From: Pigmentiphaga sp. NML030171
Lineage (GTDB): Bacteria; Pseudomonadota; Gammaproteobacteria; Burkholderiales; Burkholderiaceae_B
DNA: 64,000 bases
NCBI RefSeq assembly: GCF_002188635.1
Contig: NZ_NINX01000032.1
Coordinates: forward strand, 1 to 64,000
Direction: 5' to 3'
Below are positions 25,925 through 33,635 of this stretch, piece by piece (within the stretch, counting starts at the first letter, position 1; the number at the start of each line of letters is the position of its first letter). Under the pieces are notes generated by a model that was given only the letters and a program-made list of their open reading frames with translations, had not been told where the DNA came from and ran no database searches. The position numbers were made by a program, and so were the translations under genes.

Positions 25925-28141
25925 TCAGAACGTGATGTTGGCGGCCAGCCAGAACGTGCGGCCCGGCTGGATGGTGCCCCGGGTCGATTGCGCGGAATGG
26001 ATGTACTCGTTCAGGTACACCGTCTCGCCGGCGCCGTTCACGTAGGACTTGAACTTCATGAAGTCCTTGTCCAGCAAGTTGTAGACCGTGCCGGTCAGGG
26101 TCACGTTCTTCGAGACCTTGTAGGACCCGCCCAGGTGCAGCAGCGAGTAGGCCTTCAGGTCGCCCACCTGCTGTTGGGCCAGGAGGTTGTCGCCGGTGAG
26201 CGCGGCCGGATCGCCGTCGAAGCGCCGGCTCTTGCCGCGGAACTCGGCGCGCAGCCACATGGCGAACTTGTCGGTGGCCTGCCAGCGTAGGTTGGCGTTG
26301 GCCATGTGCTTGGGCGTGTCGGCCAGCTTGCCGCCGTAGACGCCGCCGTTCTTCACTTCGCTGTCGGTGAAGGTGTAGTTCAGCCCCAGCGTCCAGCGTG
26401 GCGCCAGCGGCACGCGGGTGCCCAGCTCCAGGCCGCGCGTGGTGGCCTGCTCCAGGTTGACCTGCTGGCCGAACTCGGCCTGGGTGGGCAGCGCGCCGAT
26501 CGAGATGCAGCCCGGCTGGTTGGGGTTGGCCGCGTAGTCGCAGTTCGGGATGCCCTTGGCCGCGGCGGAGATCTTGTCCTTGAAGCGGTTGTGGAACAGC
26601 GTCGCATTGGCGGTCAGGCCGGCCAAGTTGTCGTAGTTGACGCCGAATTCCGTGCTGGTGCTGACCTCGGGCTTGAGGTTGGGATTGCCGATGGTGAGCG
26701 TGCGGCCCTGGCCGCTGATGCCGTTGATGCCGTCGTGCAGCTGGTTCAGGCGAGGCGTGCGGTAGCCGCGGCTGACGCCGCCCTTGACCGTCCAGTTGGG
26801 CGTGGTGTTCCAGACCAGGTAGCCGCGCGGGCTGAAATGGCCGCCGAAGGCATCGTGGTGGTCGTAGCGCACGCCGGTGGTCAGGGCAAGATCTTCGCGC
26901 AGGCGCCATTCGTCCTCGGCGAACAGCGACTTGGTGGTCTGCTTGTAGCGCTGGGTGGCCAGGCTGTCCGTCATCTCGGCATCCCAGTACTGGCCGCCCA
27001 GGGTCAGCATGTGCGAGTCGCCGATGGCCTTGACCAGCTTGGTGTCGAGCACGACGTTGGTGGTTTCCAGCTTGCGGGGCGCGCCCGGCACCAGCACCGC
27101 CGCGAGCGGCGAATTGGCGGCGATGTTGGGCACCGTGCGGCCCAGCGTCTCGGTGTTGTTGACCATCAGGCTCGATTGCAGCGTGCCGAACTCGAACCGG
27201 CTGGTGTGGCCGACGGCCAACTGGTCGCGGTTGAAGCGCAGGTCGCGGCTGTAGCCGTTGTAGGTGTTGGTGGACGGGTCGTCCAGCGTGCCGAGCTGGC
27301 TTTCGTCGTTGTTGTACCACTGGCGCGAACGGTCGACATCCAGCCAGAAATCATGCTGCTTGTTCGGCGTCAGCGTGAGCTTGGCTCCGGCCGTGTAGAT
27401 GCGCGATTCCACCGGCGCCGGTCCGCGCTTGCTGATGCTGCCGGTACCCTCGGGCAGGTCGATGTCGGTCGCGCCGCGGTTGAAGATGCCGCCGCGCACG
27501 GCCAGGCCCAGCATGTCAGGCACCAGCGGGCCGCTTACGTAGAAATTCGCGTTGGAGGTGTCGCCGAAGTCGCTGTTCTGCGGGATGCCCTTGTCGAAAG
27601 TGATCGAGCCGCCCCAGGCCGTGGCGACCTTCTTGGTGATGATGTTGACCACCCCGCCCATGGCGTCCGAGCCGTAGAGCGTGGACATGGGCCCGCGGAT
27701 GACTTCGATGCGCTCGATGGCCGAGAGCGGCGGCATGAAGCTGGTGCTGGTCTCGCCGAAGCCGTTTGGCGTGACGTCGCCGGCGGCGTTCTGGCGCCGG
27801 CCGTCGATCAGGATCAGCGTGTACTCGCTGGGCAGGCCGCGGATGCTGATGTTCAGGCCGCCGGTCTTGCCGGTGTTGCCGCGCACGTCCACCCCTTCGA
27901 CCTCGCTCAGGGCTTCCGCCAGGTTGTTGTAGCGCTTCTCCTGCAGGGCCTCCTGTCCGATCACCGTGATGCTGGCGGGGGCGTTCTTGATTTCCTGCTC
28001 GTAGCCGGTCGCCGTCACGACGATGGGCGCGAGTTCGGTCGTGGCTTCCTGCGCCAGGACCTTGCCGGAGGCGAGCGCGGCAAGGACGGCAAGATGGGAC
28101 GTGGACAGCAGGAAAGGAATGCCCCGGGCGGCTAAAGCCAT
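25925..28141 (-). CDS. TonB-dependent outer-membrane siderophore receptor
   Basis: A 738-residue receptor. It has a signal peptide ending near GKVLAQ, a plug domain (LAPIVVTATGYEQEIKNAPA, GLNISIRGLPSEYTLILIDG, IERIEVIRGPMSTLYGSDAM, GGVVNIITKK) and a 22-strand barrel that ends in aromatic FWLAANITF. Plug features resemble FepA-like catecholate receptors. Start 28141 is chosen for the signal peptide; the very long open frame upstream is non-coding. A Fur-box-like site lies ~105-120 bases upstream, so iron repression is likely. The ligand is unknown. Confidence 0.93.
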   Translation of the reverse strand: MALAARGIPFLLSTSHLAVLAALASGKVLAQEATTELAPIVVTATGYEQEIKNAPASITVIGQEALQEKRYNNLAEALSEVEGVDVRGNTGKTGGLNISIRGLPSEYTLILIDGRRQNAAGDVTPNGFGETSTSFMPPLSAIERIEVIRGPMSTLYGSDAMGGVVNIITKKVATAWGGSITFDKGIPQNSDFGDTSNANFYVSGPLVPDMLGLAVRGGIFNRGATDIDLPEGTGSISKRGPAPVESRIYTAGAKLTLTPNKQHDFWLDVDRSRQWYNNDESQLGTLDDPSTNTYNGYSRDLRFNRDQLAVGHTSRFEFGTLQSSLMVNNTETLGRTVPNIAANSPLAAVLVPGAPRKLETTNVVLDTKLVKAIGDSHMLTLGGQYWDAEMTDSLATQRYKQTTKSLFAEDEWRLREDLALTTGVRYDHHDAFGGHFSPRGYLVWNTTPNWTVKGGVSRGYRTPRLNQLHDGINGISGQGRTLTIGNPNLKPEVSTSTEFGVNYDNLAGLTANATLFHNRFKDKISAAAKGIPNCDYAANPNQPGCISIGALPTQAEFGQQVNLEQATTRGLELGTRVPLAPRWTLGLNYTFTDSEVKNGGVYGGKLADTPKHMANANLRWQATDKFAMWLRAEFRGKSRRFDGDPAALTGDNLLAQQQVGDLKAYSLLHLGGSYKVSKNVTLTGTVYNLLDKDFMKFKSYVNGAGETVYLNEYIHSAQSTRGTIQPGRTFWLAANITF

Positions 28142-28243
28142 TCTTGAAGTTCTCCAGGTGGATGGGGGGAATCCGCGCGGGCGCCGCAGAACGCCTCGGG
28201 CGAACCTGACAAAAAGCTGACTTACATAAAGCTGAACGGCACG

Positions 28244-28262
28244 AATAATAATCATTCTTATC
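28244..28262 (-). promoter_or_regulatory. Fur-box-like iron operator
   Basis: AATAATAATCATTCTTATC on the plus strand contains the ATAATCATT core of the 19-bp Fur consensus and repeats of the A/T hexamer, in an AT-rich island within GC-rich DNA. It lies between the divergent TonB receptor and nrtA genes, nearer the receptor, and most likely serves the receptor. Confidence 0.6.
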
Positions 28263-28403
28263 ATCATTTGTCGAATCCGGGTCCGCTCGCCTCGTTTCCG
28301 GGCACGTCTTTGGTGCATTGCACAAGATTGGGGTGTGCACTTGGCGCCATCCGCGGGTTTTCCGGGCATACGGCCGATGGCATGGCTATTGCTTGATGGA
28401 TGT

Positions 28404-28455
28404 GCCGGCCAATGCGGGCCGGTAGACAACTCAGCGGTAGGAACAACGGCGTTCC
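28404..28455 (+). ncRNA. ANTAR-target leader RNA upstream of nrtA (two hexaloop hairpins)
   Basis: Hairpin 1: stem CCGGCC (28405-28410) / GGCCGG (28417-28422) with loop AATGCG. Hairpin 2: stem GGAAC (28440-28444) / GTTCC (28451-28455) with loop AACGGC. Both loops have six bases with A at position 1 and G at position 4, the signature recognised by ANTAR antiterminators; the hairpins are 17 bases apart. The 3' arm of hairpin 2 overlaps the 5' arm of the terminator at 28449, so binding of NasT to the two hairpins would prevent termination. The rest of the 372-base gap between the receptor and nrtA holds the Fur-like site and no gene. Confidence 0.85.
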
Positions 28456-28499
28456 GCGGCGACCAGGCACGGCCTTGTTCGCGCGGGACGCTTTTTTTT
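28449..28499 (+). terminator. Intrinsic terminator in the nrtA leader (attenuator)
   Basis: Arms GCGTTCCGCG (28449-28458) and CGCGGGACGC (28482-28491) pair over 10 bp with one G-T wobble and are followed directly by eight T residues (28492-28499). The terminator ends only 14 bases before the nrtA start codon, so it must be antiterminated for expression of nrtA and its followers. Confidence 0.88.
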
Positions 28500-28513
28500 G
28501 CCTGGAGCGCCGG

Positions 28514-29791
28514 ATGACACAGACCCCCTCGCACGATTCTTCGCCTGCAGCCGCCCCCGATGGGCAACGGCGCAGGCTGCTGACAGCCGGCGCCGCCACG
28601 GGCCTCATGAGCCTGGTCGATCCGCTGGTGCGCGCCGGCGCCTGGGCGGCGGGCTCGGACGCGCCCGAAAAGGCCGAGGTCAAGATCGGTTTCATCCCGC
28701 TGACCGACTGCGCCTCGGTGGTGATGGCATCCACGCTCGGGCTGGACAAGAAGTACGGGGTGAAGATCACGCCGGTGAAGGAAGCGTCGTGGCCCGGCGT
28801 GCGGGACAAGCTGGTCAACGGCGAGCTGGACCTGGCCCACGTGCTGTACGGCCTGGTCTACGGCGTGCAGCTGGGCATAGGCGGCCCGCGCAAGGACATG
28901 GCGGTGCTGATGAACCTGAACAACAACGGCCAGGCCATCACTCTTTCCGGCAAGCTCAAGGACAAGGGCGTGCGCGACGGCGCCACGCTGGCCAAGCTGA
29001 TGAAGAGCGAAAAGGCCGAGTACACCTTCGCGCAGACCTTCCCGACCGGCACGCACGCGATGTGGATCTATTACTGGCTGGCCGCCCATGGCATCAATCC
29101 CATGCGCGACGCCAAGGTGATCACCGTGCCGCCGCCGCAGATGGTGGCGAACATGCGGGTCGGCAACATGGACGGTTTCTGCGTGGGCGAGCCCTGGAAC
29201 GCGCGGGCCATCATCGACAGGATAGGCTTCACGGCCACCACCACCCAGGGCATCTGGACCGACCATCCCGAAAAGGTCCTGGGCACGACCGCGGAGTTCG
29301 TGCAGCGCTATCCGAACACCGCGCGCGCCGTGACGGCGGCGGTGCTGGAGGCGGGCAGGTTCATCGACGCCTCGGCCTCCAACCGCCGCAAGACGGCCGA
29401 GACCATCGCCGCCAAGTCGTATGTCAACACCGACATGGACGTGATCCTGGACCGCATGCTGGGGCGCTACTCGGACGGCCTGGGCAAGACCTGGGACGAC
29501 CCCGACGCGATGAAATTCTTCAACGACGGCGCCGCCAACTTCCCCTACCTGTCGGACGGCATGTGGTTCCTGACCCAGCATAAGCGCTGGGGCCTGCTCA
29601 AGAGCCATCCCGACTATCTCGCGACGGCGCGGCAGGTCAATCGCATCGACGTCTACAAGCAGGCCGCGAGCGCGGCCGGGGTCTCGCTGCCCAAGTCGGA
29701 GATGCGTTCGTCCAAGCTCGTCGACGGCGTCGTCTGGGACGGTAAGAATCCCGCCGCCTATGCCGACGGCTTCAAGATCAACGCGGCCTGA
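28514..29791 (+). CDS. nrtA: Nitrate ABC transporter substrate-binding protein
   Basis: A 425-residue exported NrtA/SsuA-like protein. A twin-arginine-like signal (QRRRLLTAGAATGLMSLVD) precedes the binding domain that starts VKIGFIPLTDCASVVMAS. Conserved segments include FPTGTHAMWIYYWLAAHGIN, PPPQMVANMRVGNMDGFCVG and HPEKVLGTT. It delivers nitrate (or nitrite) to NrtB/NrtD. GGAG at 28504-28507 is the ribosome site. It is controlled by the ANTAR leader just upstream. It is clearly related to the nasS product at 32133, which lacks the signal peptide. Confidence 0.94.
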   Translation: MTQTPSHDSSPAAAPDGQRRRLLTAGAATGLMSLVDPLVRAGAWAAGSDAPEKAEVKIGFIPLTDCASVVMASTLGLDKKYGVKITPVKEASWPGVRDKLVNGELDLAHVLYGLVYGVQLGIGGPRKDMAVLMNLNNNGQAITLSGKLKDKGVRDGATLAKLMKSEKAEYTFAQTFPTGTHAMWIYYWLAAHGINPMRDAKVITVPPPQMVANMRVGNMDGFCVGEPWNARAIIDRIGFTATTTQGIWTDHPEKVLGTTAEFVQRYPNTARAVTAAVLEAGRFIDASASNRRKTAETIAAKSYVNTDMDVILDRMLGRYSDGLGKTWDDPDAMKFFNDGAANFPYLSDGMWFLTQHKRWGLLKSHPDYLATARQVNRIDVYKQAASAAGVSLPKSEMRSSKLVDGVVWDGKNPAAYADGFKINAA

Positions 29792-29813
29792 GCGCCGCCC
29801 CGGGAGCCCCGCC

Positions 29814-30734
29814 ATGACCGCCACGGCCCGTACCCTTTCCCCCGGCCCCGCCGCCGCTCCGCCGGTTGCCGAAGTCATCGACCTGCATGCGGCCGCCTCG
29901 TCCGTGCCAACCCCGGCCGCGCCGTCCCGCCCGCCCCTGCTCGCCCGCGTCGACTGGCGGGGCGTCTGGGAAACCCTCGTCAAGACGGTGGCGGGCCCCT
30001 GCCTGGGCTTCGCGCTGCTGATCCTGGCCTGGCAACTGGTGTCCAACGCCATCCCCGAGATTCCCACCCCGGCCGTGACGGGCAAGGCGGCGCTGGCGCT
30101 GTTCTCCGACCCCTTCTACGACAACGGGCCCAACGACCAGGGCATAGGCTGGAACCTGTTGTCGTCGCTGCGGCGCGTGGCCATCGGCTTCGGCCTGGCG
30201 GCGCTGGTCGGCATCCCGGCCGGCTTCGTCATCGGCCGCTTCGCCGCGGTCAGCGCGGTGGTCTCGCCCCTGATCAGCCTGCTGCGCCCGGTCTCGCCGC
30301 TGGCGTGGCTGCCGCTGGGCCTGCTGCTGTTCAAGGCGGCCAACCTGGCCGCCATCTGGGCCATCTTCATCTGCTCCATCTGGCCGATGATCATCAACAC
30401 CGCGGTCGGGGTGACGCGCGTGCCGCAGGATTACATGAACGTGGCGCGGGTGCTGAAGCTGTCCGAATGGAAGGTCATGACGCGCGTGCTGTTTCCCGCC
30501 GTGCTGCCCTACATGCTGACGGGGGTGAGGCTGTCCATCAGCACGGCCTGGCTGGTGATCGTCGCCGCGGAGATGCTGACCGGCGGCGTGGGCATCGGCT
30601 TCTGGCTGTGGGACGAATGGAACAACCTCAAGGTCGAGCACATCGTCATCGCCATCTTCGTGATCGGCATCGTCGGGCTGGTGCTGGAAGTCCTGCTGAC
30701 GCAACTGGTCAAGCGCTTCACCTACGCCGACTGA
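29814..30734 (+). CDS. nrtB: Nitrate ABC transporter permease
   Basis: A 306-residue inner-membrane permease with about six helices. The ABC-permease EAA loop region reads VPQDYMNVARVLKLSEWKVM then LFPAVLPYMLTGVRLSISTA. The N-terminal ~50 residues are a proline/alanine-rich cytoplasmic extension. ATG 29814 lies 22 bases after nrtA. The end VEHIVIAIFVIGIVGLVLE is typical of NrtB. Confidence 0.93.
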   Translation: MTATARTLSPGPAAAPPVAEVIDLHAAASSVPTPAAPSRPPLLARVDWRGVWETLVKTVAGPCLGFALLILAWQLVSNAIPEIPTPAVTGKAALALFSDPFYDNGPNDQGIGWNLLSSLRRVAIGFGLAALVGIPAGFVIGRFAAVSAVVSPLISLLRPVSPLAWLPLGLLLFKAANLAAIWAIFICSIWPMIINTAVGVTRVPQDYMNVARVLKLSEWKVMTRVLFPAVLPYMLTGVRLSISTAWLVIVAAEMLTGGVGIGFWLWDEWNNLKVEHIVIAIFVIGIVGLVLEVLLTQLVKRFTYAD

Positions 30735-30752
30735 CACGAACAAGGAATCGCC

Positions 30753-31553
30753 ATGGACAAGTTCCTCAGCATCGAAAACGTGGGCCAGGTCTTCAAGACC
30801 CGCAAGGGCAGCTTCGTGGCCCTGCGCGACATCGACCTGACCGTCGCCAAGGGCGAGTTCATCTCGCTGATCGGCCATTCGGGATGCGGCAAGTCGACGC
30901 TGCTCAATCTCGTGGCGGGCCTGACGCGCCCGACCTCCGGCGCGCTGATCTGCGCGGGACGCGAAATCGATGGCCCGGGCCCCGAGCGCGCGGTGGTGTT
31001 CCAGAACCACTCGCTGCTGCCCTGGCTGAGTTGCTACAAGAACATCCACCTGGGCGTGGAACGGGTGTTCGGCGCCACCGAGAGCAAGGCGCGGCTGCGC
31101 GAGCGTACGCTGGCCGCGCTGCAACTGGTAGGCCTGGCCCATGCCGAACACAAGCTGCCGCACGAGATCTCGGGCGGCATGAAGCAGCGCGTGGGCATCG
31201 CCCGCGCGCTGGCGATCGAACCCGACGTGCTGCTGATGGACGAGCCATTCGGCGCGCTGGACGCGCTGACCCGCGCGCACCCGCAGGACGAGCTGCTGGA
31301 GATCGTGGCCAAGACGGGCAGCACGGTGATCATGGTCACCCACGACGTGGACGAGGCCGTGCTGCTGTCGGACCGCATCGTGATGCTGACCAACGGCCCG
31401 GCCGCCACCATAGGCGAGATCCTGGACGTGCGCCTGCCCCGGCCGCGCAGCCGGGTCGAACTGGCGGACGACGAGCACTACCATGCGTGCCGCACGGCCG
31501 TCATCGACTTCCTTTACCGCAAGCAAAGCCACCCCGCGCGCGAGGCGGCCTGA
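30753..31553 (+). CDS. nrtD: Nitrate ABC transporter ATP-binding protein
   Basis: A 266-residue ABC ATPase. Walker A is [11 protein letters not shown]; the Q-loop is in [14 protein letters not shown], signature [20 protein letters not shown], Walker [17 protein letters not shown], and the H-loop [10 protein letters not shown]. It energises nitrate import with NrtB. It follows nrtB by 18 bases. It lacks the C-terminal NrtA-like domain of cyanobacterial NrtC, so it is NrtD-like. Confidence 0.94.
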   Translation: MDKFLSIENVGQVFKTRKGSFVALRDIDLTVAKGEFISLIGHSGCGKSTLLNLVAGLTRPTSGALICAGREIDGPGPERAVVFQNHSLLPWLSCYKNIHLGVERVFGATESKARLRERTLAALQLVGLAHAEHKLPHEISGGMKQRVGIARALAIEPDVLLMDEPFGALDALTRAHPQDELLEIVAKTGSTVIMVTHDVDEAVLLSDRIVMLTNGPAATIGEILDVRLPRPRSRVELADDEHYHACRTAVIDFLYRKQSHPAREAA

Positions 31554-31563
31554 CCGTCTTCCC

Positions 31564-32142
31564 ATGCCTCGAGTCCTGCTGGTCAACGACACTGACAAGC
31601 CCATCGCCGAACTGCGCGAGGCCTTGCAGCGGGCGGGCTACGAGATCCTGGCCGACGTCGCGCATGCCCGCGCGCTGCTGCACGCCGTCGAGACCCAGCG
31701 CCCGGACGTGATCCTGATCGATACCGAATCGCCCACCCGCGACACGCTGGAACAACTGGCGGTCATGAACGCCTCGGCGCCTCGGCCGGTGGTCATGTTC
31801 TCGGACGCCGCCGACCAGTCCGTCATCCGGGCCGCGGTGCGCGCGGGTGTCACGACCTACGTGGTCGACGGCATGGCGCCCGGGAAGCTCGTTCCCATCC
31901 TCGAGGTGGCCTGTGCCCGCTTCGACGAGGAAGACAAGCTGAGGCGGCGCCTGGCCGAGGTCGAGCAACAGTTGGCCGACCGCAAGGACATCGACCGCGC
32001 CAAGGGCTGGCTGATGGACCGGTACGGGCTGGGCGAGTCCGAGGCATTCGAACTGCTGCGCGGCCAGGCCATGAAACAGGGCGTCAGGCTGGGCGACGTC
32101 GCGCGGCAGTTGCTGTCGCGGTCGGAGCCGCCATGCCCATGA
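31564..32142 (+). CDS. nasT: NasT, ANTAR-domain transcription antiterminator
   Basis: A 192-residue response regulator-like protein. The receiver domain (VLLVNDTDKPIAELREAL, RPDVILIDTESP with D53 at the usual acceptor place) is followed by a coiled coil and a C-terminal ANTAR RNA-binding domain (DIDRAKGWLMDRYGLGESEA, FELLRGQAMKQGVRLGDVAR). In known NasST systems, NasS holds NasT inactive until nitrate binds NasS; free NasT then binds paired hexaloop hairpins in leader RNAs. Two such leaders are in this window. It overlaps nasS by 10 bases. Confidence 0.94.
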   Translation: MPRVLLVNDTDKPIAELREALQRAGYEILADVAHARALLHAVETQRPDVILIDTESPTRDTLEQLAVMNASAPRPVVMFSDAADQSVIRAAVRAGVTTYVVDGMAPGKLVPILEVACARFDEEDKLRRRLAEVEQQLADRKDIDRAKGWLMDRYGLGESEAFELLRGQAMKQGVRLGDVARQLLSRSEPPCP

Positions 32143-33317
32143 ACGGAGATACCCCGATGCCCTCCTCTCCCCCGGCGCCGCAGGCGGGCCGCGTGATCGC
32201 GGGGTCCGATGCGCCCGAAAAACCCCAGTTGCGCGTGGGCTTCATCGCGCTGACCGATTGCGCGCCGCTGGTCATCGCGGTGGCGCGTGGCTACGACCGC
32301 AAGTACGGGCTGGAGATCGTCCTGCAACGGCAGCCTTCGTGGGCGGCGGTGCGCGACAGGTTGCTGTCGGGCGACCTGGATGCCTCGCATGCGCTGTATG
32401 GACTGGGATACGGCATCCAGCTGGGGTTGGGCGGACCGCAGCGCGACATGGCCATGCTGATGTCGCTGAACCAGGGCGGCCAGGCCATCACGCTGTCGCG
32501 CGCGCTGGCCGCCCGGGCGGCCAGCGGCGCGGCGCTGGCCCGCGTCATCCACGGGTCGCCCGATCGCCTGACCTTCGCCCACACCTTTCCGACCGGCTCC
32601 CACGCCATGCTGCTGTACTACTGGCTGGCCGCGCACGGCATCCATCCGCTGCATGACGTACGCAGTACCGTCATCCCGCCACCCCAGATGGCCGAGGCGC
32701 TGCGGCGCGGCGACGTGGACGGCTATTGCGTGGGAGAACCCTGGAACGCGCTGGCGCAGAGCGAAGGCAAGGGGCTTACCGTCGCGCTGACGTCCGAGGT
32801 CTGGCCCAACCACCCCGAGAAGGTGCTGGCCTGCACGCGCGACTTCGCCGATCGCCATCCGAACACGGCGCGGGCGCTGATCATGGCCTTGCTGGAAGCC
32901 TGCCGCTACCTGGACGTCCCCGCCCACAGGGAAGAGGCGGCCTCCTGGCTGGCGCTGCCCGATTTCGTGGACGCGCCGCGCGACGTGATCGCCGCGCGCC
33001 TGCTGCCGGAGAAGGCCGCGGACGGCAGCGCGCCCGGCATACGCTTCTTCGCCGACGGCGAGGCCAACTATCCGTATCTGTCGGACGGCATGTGGATGGC
33101 CACGCAATACCGGCGATGGGGCATGCTGCGCGAGGATCCTGACTATCTGCGCATCGCGCAGTCCATCAACCGGCTGGACCTGTACCGCGAGGCGGCCGCG
33201 CAGCTGGGCGTGGCGGTACCCGCGTCCGCCATGCGTTCCAGCCGGCTCATGGATGGCCGGACCTGGGACGGCGGCCATGCCGCGGGCTACGCGCGCGGCT
33301 TCGACATCCGGGCCTGA
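32133..33317 (+). CDS. nasS: NasS, cytoplasmic nitrate/nitrite sensor
   Basis: A 394-residue NrtA homologue without a signal peptide: the N-terminus is short and hydrophilic, and the binding domain begins LRVGFIALTDCAPLVIAVAR. It mirrors the nrtA product through FPTGSHAMLLYYWLAAHGIH, PPPQMAEALRRGDVDGYCVG and HPEKVLACT. This absence of export plus overlap with nasT fits NasS, which sequesters NasT in the cytoplasm when nitrate is absent. The start could be 32133, 32139 or 32157. Confidence 0.92.
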   Translation: MPMNGDTPMPSSPPAPQAGRVIAGSDAPEKPQLRVGFIALTDCAPLVIAVARGYDRKYGLEIVLQRQPSWAAVRDRLLSGDLDASHALYGLGYGIQLGLGGPQRDMAMLMSLNQGGQAITLSRALAARAASGAALARVIHGSPDRLTFAHTFPTGSHAMLLYYWLAAHGIHPLHDVRSTVIPPPQMAEALRRGDVDGYCVGEPWNALAQSEGKGLTVALTSEVWPNHPEKVLACTRDFADRHPNTARALIMALLEACRYLDVPAHREEAASWLALPDFVDAPRDVIAARLLPEKAADGSAPGIRFFADGEANYPYLSDGMWMATQYRRWGMLREDPDYLRIAQSINRLDLYREAAAQLGVAVPASAMRSSRLMDGRTWDGGHAAGYARGFDIRA

Positions 33318-33635
33318 AGGCGCCGCGCGCACGCGGAAACGGGCTCGGCCGCCCCGCCGGGGTGCGCCGTGGGCACGGAGCGCACAAGGCCGGTGCATGC
33401 GGCCCGGGCGAACCCCGCCTTCCGTCCCGGTCCAGCCCCGCCCATGCAGGGCGCCACCGGGTTTCCCGCCCATCCGGCACGCCCCTTGCTTAATCCAGGA
33501 TGCGGCCGCTCGCGCGGCACGCATTTCCGGGCGCCCGCACCCTGGGCGGCCCGGCCCCGGACAACGGCGTCCCCTCGCAGCCCTGCTGCGGCGGGACGCC
33601 GTTGTCGCTTCCGGAACAGTCTGATCGAGTCGAAC
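33318..33635 (+). promoter_or_regulatory. Leader region of nirB with a second ANTAR-type hairpin and long stem
   Basis: This 318-base gap has no gene. Near its 3' end are a strong hairpin at 33527-33554 (CCGGG-CGCCC / GGGCG-CCCGG with one bulge, loop GCACCCT) and a short hairpin GGAC-AACGGC-GTCC (33559-33572) whose hexaloop is identical to hairpin 2 of the nrtA leader. That hairpin overlaps a perfect 13-bp stem ACAACGGCGTCCC (33561-33573) / GGGACGCCGTTGT (33593-33605), which is mutually exclusive with it. No run of T follows the stem, so if it terminates it is atypical. The first hairpin does not show a clear A1/G4 hexaloop. NasT control of nirB is a strong inference. Confidence 0.65.

Noticed and set aside
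25925-30085. A 1,386-codon minus-strand open frame running beyond the TonB receptor
   Set aside because: Only the part from 28141 down has coding character. The rest is antisense to nrtA and interrupted by the Fur-like site and leader hairpins; it reflects high GC.
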